64,000 bases of DNA from Pyrrhosoma nymphula (GCA_963573305.1 OY754337.1:70343094-70407093); one strand, 5' to 3'. Shown: positions 12,261 through 26,769, counted from the first letter of the stretch. Notes: generated by a model not told the origin, from the letters alone. Program-made: numbers and translations.

Positions 12261-15200
12261 GGCATATTTGGAATGTTTGCCTAAATGCTGTTTGCGAGAT
12301 CACGGGTGGTCTGAGGGTATGTTCGGCCTCTATATCCCTCTCGCCTTAAAGGCTGTCCTCTCTTCTATCTCACGTCCGTTTTAAAGCGGTCCGAAATTTA
12401 CGTCCGTGCAGGGCGCGTCGGAATGCCGATATGGGGAGGAGGAAGGGTGGAGGGGGACGTGGGTTTTAGGTTCGATTAGCGGGCTTGGCGTTTGGATGTG
12501 CGCTTTTGCGAGTATTTCTTGCCTCGCATATTGGCCAGAGGGTGTGTAAATTAACCACTGGCACATGTGTGGAAGAGTGGAGGAATTTTACGAAGCTTAT
12601 TACGCGAGGCGATGAAAAGAGTCTAATTATGCACAGTTTCCTTTTGCAGTTGTCGACTTATGCGAGAATATTTTGATGGTCCCGTCAGACGTAGCCAATT
12701 ACATTCTTGAGTTAGTACCTTCTCTATTCTGTTTTGATAAATCTGTGTAAGCATAGCATGAAACGCGCACACTTAGAAGCTTAACATTTCCAGTTGCATA
12801 ACCAGTAAGCTCAGTTTTCGAAGTATAAAAAAGTGTTTTCGCATATGAAAATGCGTAACTTAACATATTTATGGTTACTGATTATATTTGATGTCAGAAT
12901 TTTTACTCCATCTGTCTGTACCTATTTCTTTTTATTATAAAAACTTAAAGACATTTGATTGATTTTGGATACTTATCGTGGATTGTGGTACCATTCCTTC
13001 AGGTGGATACGATTTCCCAATCGCAAAACCTGTCAATAATATCCATTAATTTTATCGAAATGTTGCCATGTAAAAATCAATTCTCCTTCCTCCTCTTGAT
13101 TTCCGATATTACATTGGATCTGGCGCTCTTTCGGTCGCTGTGTCAATGATATTACATCGTATCGGGTAAGGTTCCCATCAATCTTTCGCTTGATTGGAAA
13201 AAAATGGAAATGCTTTCCGGAGCGTTATGATTGGTTCTCTGCTTCCGATGTGGCATTTCTATCTTCCCACGTCATATCCCAGCTTAGCGGATATAACTCC
13301 CTCAGGATTCACTCGTTTCTTGAACTCATTCTTGGGGTACTGCCGTTGAACTAATTACCTAGCGGCTACATTTCAGTTGTAATGTCAAAGATAGGTTTTT
13401 GTACGAACATCTCATTTTGAATTATTTTATTTGGCTTGGCTATACATTTTGAAATTTATGTGTCTTGTTCTTGGGAATCCTTTGGTAACCCTGATAAACC
13501 TGGTTTCTATAGACTACATTATTAGATTACATTATTCAATAGAAAATAATATTACTGTCATGGATGGACCCGGTAAATTTGTGCTGATAGTATTCAGTTG
13601 GACGGAGAATAAAGCCTTTGGATTTGCTCCATACTGCTGTCGAGTAAATTGCATATGGATGGACTTGGTGAGTTGTTCCCTTTTTGAAGTTTGTTAAAGA
13701 GCATGTGATAACGTATTCTATAACTCTCTTGAGGTTGCACTGATGGGCCACAATTATTATTTTTCCATTTGTTGGCTCTTACGTATGGCTTCATTTTCTT
13801 GTCCCTGAAAAGACTCCTGTTTAAATAATTTTGTGTCAATAATTCTCTGCATCAGAATACCATTTAGTTTAGTCAATTAATTGCGTAGTGAAAACTCGAA
13901 TTTATGTTTGTGTGATACTCTATGGTTGATTTTTATTTGCTAAGCCTTGAGCAACCTTACATGGAATAAGTTAGTATTGTATTTTATAATATTTTAGGTT
14001 TGCTCTTTCAATACGTTATGCGCGTGTGCCGGTGTTTAAAAATGGCTATGGCATTTATTATTTTTTGGAAATAACTATCTTCCAATGTTAGTCGTCTGAA
14101 ATCGATCGTAGTTTTAAGAAACAGAGTGTAGAATATTGTCTCATAACGATCGATAGCCTAACTCGTTATATCAGGCGCTCTCCGGGAAATTGAGTCATGC
14201 CTAAATGTTTTCGTATATCTATTTCATAAACATATGCTAATACCGTTGACCAACATTTATATCAATATTTTACAAAAAGCTAGCGTGATATTCCTCGGTT
14301 GAGAAAAACGAATGCCATCAACGTCATTGCCAACCAGAAATCGAATCTGCTCTTGGTCATATACCCGGGCTTCTTATCCTTCGATGCACGAAACCCACCA
14401 TACACCTTAGAATGATTGTGGCGTGGCTCCGTTGGGCGCGCCGAGGCGTACTTTGAGAGTAAACATGTAGTTGCCAGACAATGGAAAAGGGTTCGGATGT
14501 GTAGGCTTTTCTTCGGTATTCGGTATTTTTAATGATTTCGGTGAGATAGGAATTAGAACAAGCATAATAGACGGCTTTGGACTATGGACGAAAGGGTTCG
14601 CGAAACTACGTCTAGCTGAAGTATTCATCAGTCCCAGTTTTCTTCTCGGTGAATTTATGTGGAGAGGGTAGTACTGCTACAGTGAATGTTATTCCGGAAG
14701 TCAAACCCCGGTCCTGAGAGTGGGTAGTTTGTCTAGAATTTTGGAAGTAATCTAAGAACAAGTACATCTTTATTTCGGTGTTTGAAATACATATGGAGTA
14801 AACAGTAAAAACATCCCGAAAGAAAAAGTCCTAAAACCTTCTTGCTACTATTTAGACCCCTACCATAAAGCTGGCCGAAGTGGTGTAGAGCGTTGAGAAT
14901 GTTTTTCTTTGATCTAATTAAACTTAAGTTCATTTCCGTATGTCCCCGAAATACCTCTTTCATAAACTCTGCTGGCGTGTTGTGATAAAAATGCCGATTC
15001 AGTGATAAGTTATTGATTTCATAATTTTAATGTTGCTCGTTATTATTACCTTAACTTATAGAATTCTTTTGCCGCGTCGTAACTTTATTTTTCTCACTAT
15101 TCTCTTTAAACCATCCACGCTCTGTTGAGTCTAATATAAGTAGTGGGCCTCCTCATGGCTTCCTGATTATGTTCATCCATTGTCATTTTTATGCAAGTTC

Positions 15201-16600
15201 CTTCTGTATCCTTTTCCTTTTCAGCGTTTGTTTTGCTGTACCTTATTTCTACTCTACACTTTTTCGTGGTTGTGCTCATTATTTTACTTGATTGAGAAGT
15301 TTCTTCTGTGATCCGTTGTGTCAATTATCTTCCGATCCAGAACCATGCATGTATCTGGATTATTTCGGGTTAAAGCTGGTATTCCGTGCATCAAAATTAA
15401 TTATTACAATGCAAATTCTCGGAGCATGATTCGGAAATCACAACCGCAGTTTACGGCGTCTTTATCTTTAAAAGAAGGTTACTGCATTCGTGCATCACGG
15501 ATAAAAATAAGAGAAGTAATTAATTTAAGAGGAGATTAAGGAACAGCCCGAAATTAATTCAGTGCTGCGTGGAAAAAAGAAGGAATTTCAGTAATGGTTT
15601 AATGTGAGTTTGCTTGAGCATGTAAAACATTGTCTCAAGAATTTTAGTATCTTCTGTTTATATTTGTGTACCTATATTAGGCTCTTTCATGTAGCACTGT
15701 TACCTAGTAAGATTAATTATTTTATTTCAGCCTTTGAAAGCTACTTGAGGGCCGATGTACAAAATAATTTTGACACAAGCTTAGCGAAATTATATTCAAT
15801 TGACGTAGTCGTAGGAAATACAATAGTCGATTATATCGTTGAACTTGAGCAAACTCGTTTCACGAATGTTTTACAATTATTCTTCCCGGGGTAACACTTA
15901 AGCTATACACCTCTAATTTCATGAGAGCCATTTTATTTTCACTTATTCATGGGGTTTTATCTCTTGTCTGGGTTTCTCATAGGAGAAATATGACAAGAAA
16001 ACAGAATATCACGAATGATTAGGGGCCATAAAATATATGGATCATGCTGTTATGGCATTTTGGTATACTTTGCAACGATATGGGAAAGTATTAAGTGAGT
16101 TTTGTAATAGAATAAATACTCATACATGGTAAATTAATACAACTGTCTTTTACCAATTCATTAGCTTACCGTGCATTACTATTTCCTCTGTAGACTTTTA
16201 TTTGACCTGTAAGTATTTACCCTGTTGCATCTCAGCAATATTAGCAACGCTTTCCCCTTCCTTGTCGATATACCTTAATTCTTGTAACTGTATTATGTTG
16301 GTTTTCGCCAGAATCAAAGGCGTTATTACTCAAATAACACGTTTATGTTATGATTCCCACTCAGTGGACATTTTGAATACTATCAGAAGCTCTTGGCTTG
16401 GGAACTTCTCTAATATATTCATTCAGCCCCGCTGCTAAGGGTGTACTGAAGAGCCTGCAGTACAAGCGAGGATGTCCTGAATGGGGCACCAATTATCGGC
16501 TTTCATACTTCATCGGCCGGTTTTTTCCAATTTTTTGGAGGATTGAAGAATCCGGAATGTTTCCTCCTTTAGTGTCTTGTTTTTATATTTTATTTCTTAC
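12261..16600. other. Non-coding AT-rich DNA
   Basis: No exon, RNA gene or clear repeat recognised. A short GC-rich stretch lies at about 12370..12480. Confidence 0.45.
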
Positions 16601-17760
16601 CCCACCTCTTTCCTCCGCGGAGGAATAATGCCGTTCGTTTGAGAAGGAGACGGAAGCGGTGCCCTTGACGTATTATGAGATTTCCATCCGCTCGTCTGCA
16701 GAACCCTGTGCAAAAGGGAGCAGCCTCCAGAGCTGGTGCTATTGTTGGACGGAAACGGTGGGAGAGAAAAATGCAATAAAAGCAGGAGACAAGAGACGAG
16801 TAGAGAGAGGAATAGGTCCCCAAAGAGATCTCCTTTTCTTTTGGCGACAGAGGTCGTTCCAACTGTCAGTGATGTCGGGTTGGATGAGGAAGGGGTGGAT
16901 CACCGCTGTTCTCCCTCTCCAAGTGACTCCTCAATTTCTCACCCACCCCACCCGCCCCCTGCAGTTGCCACCCAAGTCTCCGATCGGACAATGACGGTCG
17001 CGAAGTGGTGCGCGGGGGACGGGGCATTATTCGTCCCCGCTCCGTCAGAAGCGGGACAGACTTTGGTGGGTGGAGAATGGTGGAAGGAGGTGGGGCATAC
17101 ATGAATCCTCCCGTATTGAGGCCTTATGAAAACCGCGCGGCGACACGGGGGAATAATGATACGGGGAGGAATGGAATGAAAAAAATACGAGGAAGGATCA
17201 AAAGGGGAGGGTGGGAGGAATCCCTTCATTTGACTTGCAGCGTGCACCCTTTGCGTTTTGCACCGTTATTTCCATCCCTCCCTCTCAATGTGTCGTCCTT
17301 CCCTACCCACTCGTATCTCGCGAAGACTCGTGTCTTTATTCCCTAGCAGACCCCCGCTTCCCTCCCACCAGACAGCCTTTCCAACTCTCCTCCTCCTCAA
17401 GCGCCGACCATAAAGAGTACCAATTACGATTTCCTTTCTCATCCTCCCTCCCCTCCCCCCAGATCTTCCTTCCCCCCCCCACTAACTTCCCCACGACTCC
17501 CCACCACGTCATTCTCGAGGCCTATTCTTCTTTCCGTCTCTCTTCATTCTCCCTTTTTCTCATTTTCTCGCTTATATTTTTTTTCCTCTCTCATCCCGTC
17601 CCGAATGGCATTTCCCCCTAATCTTTTCCCTCCCCTTTCAACCTCCCAACCGTCAGTTTTATTCTTCCTTCCAACCATTCTTCTCCGGATCACATGGTGA
17701 TATGCGCACTTCCACCAGAGCACGCATTCGTCCTCAGAAGTAAAAATGTTCCCCATTCTC
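16600..17760. other. GC-rich strand-asymmetric block
   Basis: G+A-rich at about 16620..16830 and 17000..17230, C-rich at 16910..16980, and strongly C+T-rich at 17230..17700. Overlapping open frames in several phases carry no recognisable domains. Confidence 0.45.
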
Positions 17761-20160
17761 CTAGTCTTAACAATTAGGTCTCAGGAGAAACGCAGGCGGT
17801 GACATGACCTTATAAATAGACCAGCAGCTTCTTTTCTAGGAAGCTTCCTCGAAGTTTGTCATAGGAAAAAAGGAGTAGGCTAGTCTCTGATTTTCAATCG
17901 CAGTCCTCGTCTTCCATTTTGTTTTTTATTTAGAAGGTCTTACTCTCATTACCTTTCTCGAGGAAGTGGAATGAAACCCATTTGTCAGCCAGAGTTTGAA
18001 GAGGGTTTTTATTTTTATTTCTTGGGACGTCGATAAATATTCTCGTGCGCTTCGGACCAATTTGATAGGATGTCCCTCGTAAAATAGGGTCGTCTGGTAG
18101 AGTGTGTCCTTATATACGCTTGGATTTAAGGAAGTCTTGCTCTTGTATCAAAACGCCTTGTATATGAAGTCTAGGCCAAAGTTCTCTAGGAACTCTGTAC
18201 TCAGTTGTTATTTTTTAAGAATGGTTACGCCACTCACTTTTTGGAATTGCTTATCCAAGAAATACTTGAATGTTCCTATTCGTGTGATATTTCTTTTATT
18301 TGATCCAGAGGGAATCCAAGAATTAAGTTGGACAGGAAAATTTTGAAAAAAAAACAGTTGTGGTACAATTTTGGTTTGATTTCATTTAATTTTTGAGCGT
18401 ACCTACTTGCATTATTTTAAAATATGCATGCGAATTTATAATCATATTCTGAAATAAATAGGTATTAATGCATTCGAACTGCCTGAATTTTGATATTATA
18501 TTTATTAATTTGGATTAATGCGTGATTTTTAAGGATAATTTTTTCGGTGTTAAATCTAATAATCATTATTTATTAGCTTCGGTTATGTAATTGCTTGTTC
18601 CGGGAAATTTTGGAGGCGTTATTTATGTAGTTTTTTTTTTAACCTATCAGTTTTCAGCCAGACGAGTTAGCTGTACTTAATTGATAATAATTATAATTCG
18701 CAATTATGATTGCGCGGGAATAATTTTTCTGGCGATGTCAGAGATTGAAGTAGTCATTTGAAAAACAAATCGCCCTTTTTGTGGTATGTGTGGTTGTGGC
18801 CGAGTGTCAGGGTGTGTATCTTTTGTAGACTTATTTGGCATGCGTTTTAATTCATCGCCAGTGTATTATGCCGCTGAATTTCCACCGAAATGCCATAAAA
18901 TGAGCCACGAACGCAATGGCGTACAGGGTGAATGAAATGTAGCAATATTTCTTCGCGGAAGTTTTTATTTTTAATAGCGATACCCTAGTTGATCGATAGC
19001 TCTCTCAGAGCAGCTCCCACGCTTCCAAGGGTTTTCTCAAGCGTCGCTTCCTCCTCCCCCGCGTTTTCTTCTCCCAATTTTGAAATACGTTCGCATTACG
19101 CCCTTAGAGCTCATGCCTTGCGCAGATATTATTTGCCTGGGCTCCGCAAAGCGCTCTAGATTTCTCCCATGCGCCCTCAAGTGAAGCTGTCGAATTTTGA
19201 GTTGTACATCCAGGCCATGTCGGATACGTGATTTGGCCATTTTTTTACCTAAACAGAAGGGTTGATGGTATTTTTTTTTTAAATTTCTCAAGTCTTTTTA
19301 TACAGAAGTGACCTTGTTTGGTAACTTTGTTCTCTTTCGAATGACTTTCATTCCTTAGAGTTGGTAATTTTCGAGGAATGTGTTGAGGATTTTATGTAGT
19401 ACAAGTAGTGAACTCTCGATAAGTGAAATAATTTGATCCACATAGTTTGCTTTTTTGGAGAAAATACCAGATGAAATGTTATTTCGCGCGTCAATAATTC
19501 TGCATAGTGGTAGAATTTTTATTACGGCTGAATTTATGTTTTATCATGATGAATGTGGATTGAAGGCCAGGTGAAACACTCTTATATAGGGAAATACTTT
19601 TCCCTTCTTGTCTGCGTAATGCCTTTGGGGTTCTAGCTAAAAACTTAGTAGTGTAGGTACTTACAGAACTTTAGAGAACCAGAGATTTTGGGTGGCATCG
19701 GGGAAGGAGCTGGGTCGCATTCCTGAATGAGCTCATTCCGCCGGCCATAAGGATTATCACGAGTTGTACTGATAAAATCAAGTGGATGTGGTATTTGTCA
19801 ATTGATCCTATGGCTCCCGAGACTTATTTGAAATCATTTTATAATGTAGCCATGTGGTTGCTGTTCACGTATCCTGCCAAAAGATAATTGTTCCTACTCA
19901 AGTGCTATATTTTAAAGGTGAGGGATTGTTCGAGAGAAATAGGCAGTAATGTGTCAATGCAGCCCTGTTTACATTGAAAGAGGGGCTTTAAAGATTGGGT
20001 TTGAAATATTTAGAAAAAGTACCTTTCCTTTCGTCCCTCACGCAATTTTCAGTATTTTTTACTCTGAAGTTGATGTGGATAGCGAAAAACACCTTGTTTG
20101 TAGATCTTGCTTTGGCAAGTAAAATTTAGTGCCAATAAAACTAATGAATGGAGATTCATG
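17761..20160. other. Non-coding DNA
   Basis: No gene seen. The part at 18660..18730 has dense TAATTA/AATTAT words next to a GCGCGGGAA segment and may be regulatory. Confidence 0.4.
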
Positions 20161-20870
20161 TCTCCAAATCTTCTTCGCTTTCAGCCCTCTGTCCCTCAAG
20201 TATCCTTGTACATCCTCTGTTACCTTGTTCTTTATCCATTTCCACCGACTCCTTCCATTATCCTTTGGAAGAGCTTGCGTGATGCGATGTCCTTCCTTCA
20301 ATTTCTGTTTCTCTCCGCGCCTTCCCTCCTCTCCCAAGCAGTCCAACCACTACCCCGTATTTTTCCCATCATCGTCTCTCTTGCTGGGTGTTCTTCCACC
20401 CTAATGTCTTACTCGCTTGCCTCTTCCCTCCCTCCACTAGCACCTTCCAACCACCTCCCCCTGAAATGTCGCCCCAGCCCCTAACCCCATATCAATTGTC
20501 CGTCTTACCCACCCCCTCTCTTGCTTTCCCGCCTTCTGCTCCCACCTCATCGTTTACCTCTGTTCGTACTTATCTCCCGGTGATGGATAGCCACGCTTCT
20601 GTTTTGTTCATTTTTTTAATTCCGGCGAGCTCTCTCATATTTGCCTCTCGAGAGAGCTGTCTTGCATCTCTTGCCTCTCATATCTTCCCATTTCTTTCCC
20701 TCCCCTTTTACCATATCTCGGGCTCTTGCCGGCCTAGCTATTCTTCCCCTCCCTCCAGTCCATTTGCCCGTGTTCTCCTTTCTTTTTCTTTAATCCCATT
20801 CTATCTCCCCATTCCCCTAAGATCGTGTTTTCTTGGGACTAATTTTTCTTTCGCATGCACACAAGGAGCA
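20160..20870 (+). other. Long pyrimidine-rich block
   Basis: Almost continuous C+T-rich + strand sequence over about 700 bp. It yields a 164-codon Ser/Pro/Leu-rich frame that I attribute to composition. Confidence 0.5.
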
Positions 20871-22310
20871 CAAGGAGAATAATTGTTTCCCGCGATGGGA
20901 TAAGCTAATTTATCCCCACGCCATTTCCTCTTGGATTTCTTCTGAGGAGATATGCCGCAAGAATGTTTCTGCTCTATTAAACAAATTGTGATGCTCGGAT
21001 ATATAAATGTCTTTATTTTTATATTCCCTTGCCTTATCTAGCTGTTTGCGCCTTTGGTTAATGGATGCGAGCATACAAACAGGTAATTTATTCCCTGAAA
21101 ACGCGAAGCTTATATTTTATTTAAATGTGGTTCAATGTCGTTGTCTTTGTCGTTATTTTTCTGCCTCTGGGTTTCCCTAGTGGGTCGTATAGCAACGGTT
21201 ACAGTTCGCGGGCTGGACCTACCCGCGTCACATTTTCACCCGACTCAGGAGCTTGCCTAATAATATATGTCCTCTTCTACTCCGCTCTTTTCTTGGTGGA
21301 ACACGCTGACGTTCATTCTTGACTTTGAAACATCCCCACGGAACGGAGGAAATATGTAGGAAGTATACTTTAAACGAACGCCAGAATGAGGTGCGTGGAA
21401 ACATGCATTGTGAAAGATGTGTGTCTATTGGTGGCATATAGTTGAAACCCCCTTACAAGTCCTTTCCTATTTTCCGGACATGCTGGTCAAATTTGTATTA
21501 CCTAATCTGCACATTTGTTACATTTTTAGGGGTTTTGAGTTTGGTCCTAGTTCTTAAGTTCCAAGTTATTAGTAGTTGTTAGTAAAACTTTAGTACTTAT
21601 TGGTGAGAGGAAGTGCAAGTACATGGGCTCTTCATTTGAATTACTCATGCCTTACCTTTGGAGACCTATTGGTTAGGTTTTCATTGTTTTAAAATTCATC
21701 TCTGTTGTTTTTTATTATACTGTTGTAATTTGAAATAAAAGCTGAGACTATGCTGTACACAAAGCGGTTTTATAAATGTTTGCATAAAGATCACGTCAAT
21801 ATCACATATAGCAATATACTATAGACCAAATCGACGCAGTTTTGATGTTTCATATTTCGTCGAAATCCTCAGCATAATTATTCGTCATTTCAATTTTACC
21901 TCTTCGTTTTACGGCTTGAGTTGGATATTTCTGTTGCAAGAAGGGCATGATTCATAAGTGCGCCAACTCCATCGCGACGGATCCTGAGGTGAACACGATG
22001 GCCATTCAAAGTTGCCGCACGATATCGAAATAAAAGTTTGTCATTTTGGAAATCGGTCTTGGGGCTCCTTTAAGTGACTGGAGCTAGTTCGCGAACTCTG
22101 CAAATGGTCTCGGAGATAAACTCCCATTTAGACTCGCCCGAGTTGAGCCTGTCTGCCACGAAGCACTTGACTATAACGGCTCCGGAGTGTATTTTTATGA
22201 CATGCGCCGTATTTTTTATCACCTACCTCCTCGTTCATTTTTTATTCAAAACCGCATTAGCGGCGTCATCGAAAATAATTTCCTTTCCCGTAGAATTTCC
22301 ATTGTTACGT
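20871..22310. other. Non-coding DNA
   Basis: No recognisable gene or repeat. Confidence 0.4.
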
Positions 22311-22745
22311 GTATGAACGCTCTCTCCTTCCTACCCGTTTCTTTTCTTGGGGCCCACTTCCTCTTTTCTACGGAATAAAAGGTCTTCCACGCATTACTCG
22401 GGGCATATATTACACTCAGCCTCAGTCATCCCTCTTCGTCGTCTTTTCCTCGTTTCACCCACTCACCTCCTCTCCGTCCACCGTCTCAACCCATTGCCTC
22501 CGTCTTTTGTTTTCGGCGTCTCTCTCGCTTTTACCTCGCCAGCCCTCTTACCTCCCTCCTTACCTGCCCGGGAAACTACTCCTTCCCTTATATTATTCGC
22601 TAAGAGGCCACACTTCCAACCCTCCTCCAAGACCCACCCCGTTTCTTCGCCGTCTCGTTCTGTCTCAGGCAGCTCATCTGGCCGGTCGCGCATACAACCT
22701 CCACTCCCCTCCCCTGTTACTTAATCCGCTTCTCAAAACGGACAA
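22310..22745 (+). other. Pyrimidine-rich block
   Basis: C+T-rich + strand sequence. The overlapping 146- and 125-codon frames are composition artefacts. Confidence 0.5.
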
Positions 22746-23114
22746 ATAATTTAACGCTAGCCGTTTTTGACCCTCTAGTAGAAATTGGAAGCACATGCTA
22801 GATCGGGCAAGAATCATATTTTAAAAAACAGCTGTTAACCTATTAAAGAAATAAAAGTTGGAAATTATTTGTAAGTACTCTTCAATTTGCAAACATAGGT
22901 CATAGGCAGTTGAGGAAAAAGATTATCGGTACATTTAAATTTTGGTGAAGTATGGATTGGATATTTTGAAAATATTAAACAATCAGCGTAATTTAATAAT
23001 CCATATGATAGTGGAAGGAAACTTTGAAACAATGAAAATATAAGTGCAAATGACCTGAAGGGTCTTTCTTCCAGAAACAAGTGCATTGTTAATTTACTGG
23101 GTGAAAAAATCCCA

Positions 23115-23254
23115 TATGGCCAGCGCAGGCGAAGACCAAGGACTAAGTACAGAGAGTAGGTAGTGAAATATGTTGAATTGATGAGTTAAAATGCAAAGTG
23201 ACAGGTAGGAATGGATGAAAATATGGGGAGTCAATCAATCAGAAGACAGATGAA
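23115..23254 (+). pseudogene. Decayed C-terminal end of a LINE ORF2 (non-LTR retrotransposon)
   Basis: A frame at 23115..23156 reads YGQRRRRPRTKYRE before a stop. After a frameshift, sequence near 23222..23254 reads YGESINQKTDE. The first motif resembles the G-R-G-R-P-R-x-K-Y block, and the second the W-R-x-x-x-N-Q-x-x-D ending, that close many LINE reverse-transcriptase polyproteins. Both lie in the right order and about the right distance apart. Stops and a frameshift mean it is dead. The clade cannot be assigned. Confidence 0.5.
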
Positions 23255-24349
23255 ATAAGAAGTGAGGAGAAATGTGTTCCTATGCGATACGCACACAACC
23301 CAATATGTCTACTCAGTGTTTTAACAAGGAATAACTGTTGTGTTTGCTTTCAGTAGTTTGAAATACGCAATATATATATATTTTTTTAATTCGCTCTACA
23401 TTATTGTATATTACTTACTACTACTTACTATATACTACATTAAATGTCGAGCAGAAATATTGATTAACGAATGCGTTAGAATGAAACAATATAGCTTGTT
23501 AAAACTACTAATTTTAAGCTATGATTTTTATGCAATGCTGATAAGTATCCAAGCATGTATATGTACAAATTGAATATTTGAGAGCATGCGAGAATTCATC
23601 GCATACCATGAATTTTAGGCTAGACACGAGAATTATGTGACCTATGAAAATATTACTGGAATAACTGAAAATAAATTGTAAATTTATTGGAAATCTCAAC
23701 GTCATTGACAAATTTATTTATGAAGTGAAAGATATTTTTTAGATTCTGGATGCAGTTTGACAATGGAAAAAAGTTACACGTGGGAAAATTAAAGTTTTCC
23801 GTTTCGTAAAATCAGTGGCATACTGTTTTTTAAATGTTAAGCTTTCTTGTAAAAAATTTAACGCTTGACGTATTCGCGCATAGAACCCTTTTCAAAAATG
23901 TTGATATCAGGTCAGTTTTTGAATTTACTACAGCTAGCTCAGGTGTATATTGTCTCTGGGGGTTACCTTTATCATTTAATTACATTTATGCAGACTGAAA
24001 TCATGATAGTCATTTTTCACTGTTTTTCCAGTAGAAATAGAGGCTGGATCAAAATTAAAATTCAGGCGGATGCACTGCGTAGGAATAAAAAAAATTACAG
24101 AGGATGAGAGCAATCTTCCATACAACTTTTTCCCTTCTATTTTCATTTTTCTACTCAATTTCTGTGATAAAATCCCCGCGATAATGACGTTGCATTTAAG
24201 TTTTTTTACCCTCCTTTCGCTAGTTCTGCTGTGCTTGATACCCTTATACACCATTATGCCCGCAAGGCTCGGAGTAAGGAATAAATTAAACATGGATAAA
24301 TGGCCCTTTGTTCTCTGCAGCATTTGGTAACTCCCCTGAAAAATCTCTC

Positions 24350-24720
24350 CTTCCAATTATTTGCCTCCTTAGGTCTTTGTACCGACTTTTTATATCTTTT
24401 GAAACGTGATACTTCCCTTTCTCTTGTGTTCCTTCATTTCCCCAACTCCCAGTGCCTTGTTAACTCGCTGTTCATAACCAAATGCACTTTTCTTTCTCCC
24501 GCCTCACTCCAACTTTCACCCTCACACCTACTCTCTTTTACCTGGTCGTGCGATTTCCCCTTTCACCATAACCTTTAAACTCTATCCCACCGATTCCATT
24601 GTTTAGCCCGTTCTCTTCTTTGACGTCTTTCTTTCATATTGCTTCCTCGCTCGGTCATAATATCTTCAATTCCTCATTACTTCCCAGTTCTCTTCCATAA
24701 TCCTAACGAATATACAGTCG
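24350..24720 (+). other. Pyrimidine-rich block
   Basis: C+T-rich + strand sequence without a recognisable coding domain. Confidence 0.4.
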
Positions 24721-24889
24721 TTGTTTTGTTTGTATTTCACTTATGTATTCCACTTTTGTTAATTTTTTCGTGGGTATAGTCTTTGTTCCTGACACAAAAA
24801 ATTGTGAAGTCACTAGGGAATTTCAAATGTGTATAATTATTTAAGAAATTTGTGAAATGCATGATTATTTCCTAAATTTGAAGAGGCAT

Positions 24890-25040
24890 TTGTGTCACTT
24901 GTTTATTTATATCCATTGGAAAAACCTTGCCTATGATTTAATTCTTCTTTTACTCTCATGTACTCTTTTTGTACTGATGTACTCTGTTTTACTCAAACCC
25001 GGCATGTGTAGGAGTAAAAAATAAATTCTATTCTATTCTA
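24890..25040 (+). repeat. Possible retroelement 3' end with (ATTCT)n tail
   Basis: The sequence ends in AATAAATTCTATTCTATTCTA at about 25020..25040, a short pentamer tail preceded by AATAAA-like words. This looks like the 3' terminus of a non-LTR element. No coding part remains, so the upstream limit is a guess. Confidence 0.3.
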
Positions 25041-26445
25041 CAGTTAGATTCGGTGAAAGGGTGCTGGCTTATGAGTTCAATATAGCCTCTTGATATGCGA
25101 ATAATGCCCGGATAGGATAAATGAAAATCGATGATCGGATGAGGAGGGAATCAATACCACTTGGCAACAGATTGACTGTTATGTTCTACAGAACGATAGT
25201 ACGAGCTAGACCATGCTTTTTACCAGGCCAGAGGACATACGCAGCATAATGCGCAGCTATGAGCACGCAGCTTGAGCCTTTAACTCGCGAGTGCTCTTGA
25301 CATCTGTTCTGCCGCGTCAAAACAGTCTCTCGTGCTACTCCAGGGGTCTTCCCCCCCTCGCGTCCAGATATCCCTCCACCGATATCCCAGTAGACGCAAA
25401 ATTCAATCCAGCTCCTAACAGAGTGTCAAAGGGTTTGCCATTGCGCATTGTTTCATGATAAACTCTGTCTTCATGGCAAATGCTCTATTGCCGCTTCCAA
25501 TTCAAATAAATGTTGAGACGAATACGAGCAAGTTCTTCCTGCCTCTAGGTTTGAATGTATTGTGTGCTCACCCATTATTTTGAACAAAAACATTAAGGTT
25601 GTATGTAGACTCTGATTAACAACTTTGCATTTTCAAAATTCAGAAGTCAATTTTGAATTAAAATTAAGAACGGAACATTATTTGTTTTAATTAAAATTAG
25701 GGCCAACGTTCGTCGCAATTTAAATACTTGCTATGTGTTGTGCCTGAAAAAGTTTGTTTGGCTATTTTACTATTGTCGTGCATTTTTCAAAAGACAAAAT
25801 TTTACCGGTGTCCGCGGTGCGTCGGAAAGCAACCGATTGAACCATAAGCTACCATCACTGCTAATGAATAAATTCTCATGTTGGTCTAATTGCTTGGAAG
25901 GAAAATTGATTTGCAACAGTCCAATTAGCTCGTTCTTACTGAGGAAAATTTAATCGTCAAGTGTCATTGTACATTCATCAATTATTCATCATTTTATTAA
26001 TAATCGAAATGTTCCGTATTTTAATTTCTTTAAGCTTTGCTCATTCACATTACATGACGGAAAAGACAATCATTTATAAATCGGGGTTATAAATTCAATT
26101 TGGATCATTTTTAGAAATTTGAGTTACATTACATTTGAGTAACTACTGAATGCTATTACTAGTTCTAAAAAATTGGGAGATCTAGAAGGAAGGACTACGT
26201 GGATTATGAGAAAGTTTTTTTTTAATTGATATGAACAAGGGGACGTAAACGGTAAGCATATTTCCATACATTTTGGGGGGTGTTGAGTTGTTAGAATAAA
26301 AAAATGGCAAAATCAGTTCAACTTTAATCGTTTTTGTGGGAAGAAATTATCCGTATCCTATGAACGTTTTAAGTACAGAAAATTTTGTAGCCACGTTTTG
26401 ATAAACGGGTATAATATTCGAGAGAAGACTTCCGCGGTGCGTAGG
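25041..26445. other. Unassigned DNA
   Basis: A GC-richer stretch at about 25190..25450 stands out from AT-rich surroundings and may be an old insertion. I could not match it to a family. Confidence 0.35.
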
Positions 26446-26448
26446 ATG

Positions 26449-26587
26449 AAATGGCTTCATTTTCGGGAGAACCGCGTTTTTTTGTTTCTGCAACAAAAGT
26501 TCGATCTGAAGACGCCAGTTGCAATGCTGGAAAAACTGCTGTCGTAGCAACAAAAACAATGCGGTTATCCCGAAAATGAAGCCATTT
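26449..26587. mobile_element. Short foldback element (139 bp)
   Basis: AAATGGCTTCATTTTCGGGA at 26449..26468 is repeated in inverse at 26568..26587. With gaps the pairing continues through ACCGCG-TTTTTGTTTCTG. The arms are about 45 bp around a roughly 45-bp spacer. The inversion stops abruptly at 26449 and 26587. There is no coding content, consistent with a small MITE-like or foldback insertion. Confidence 0.65.
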
Positions 26588-26769
26588 CAAACTGTTTAAT
26601 GTGGTCAATTATAAAAACTACGGAAAGGTCCCTGGAAATATGGCCTTCATTGATTCTCGTAGGTCATAATTTTATTAATGCTCACGGTACATTCTATGTA
26701 AGGTGACGAGGGTGACGGTAGCGTAGTCAGAAAGAATTGCTGTTCCAATGGCCCAGCATAGGAAAGGAA

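Noticed and set aside
12955..13011. Candidate upstream exon ending ..FLQ before GT
   Set aside because: The frame does not resemble a furin propeptide first half (no HGF..LGQ).
20388..20882. 164-codon + strand open frame
   Set aside because: Same compositional cause; no signal, domain or splice context.
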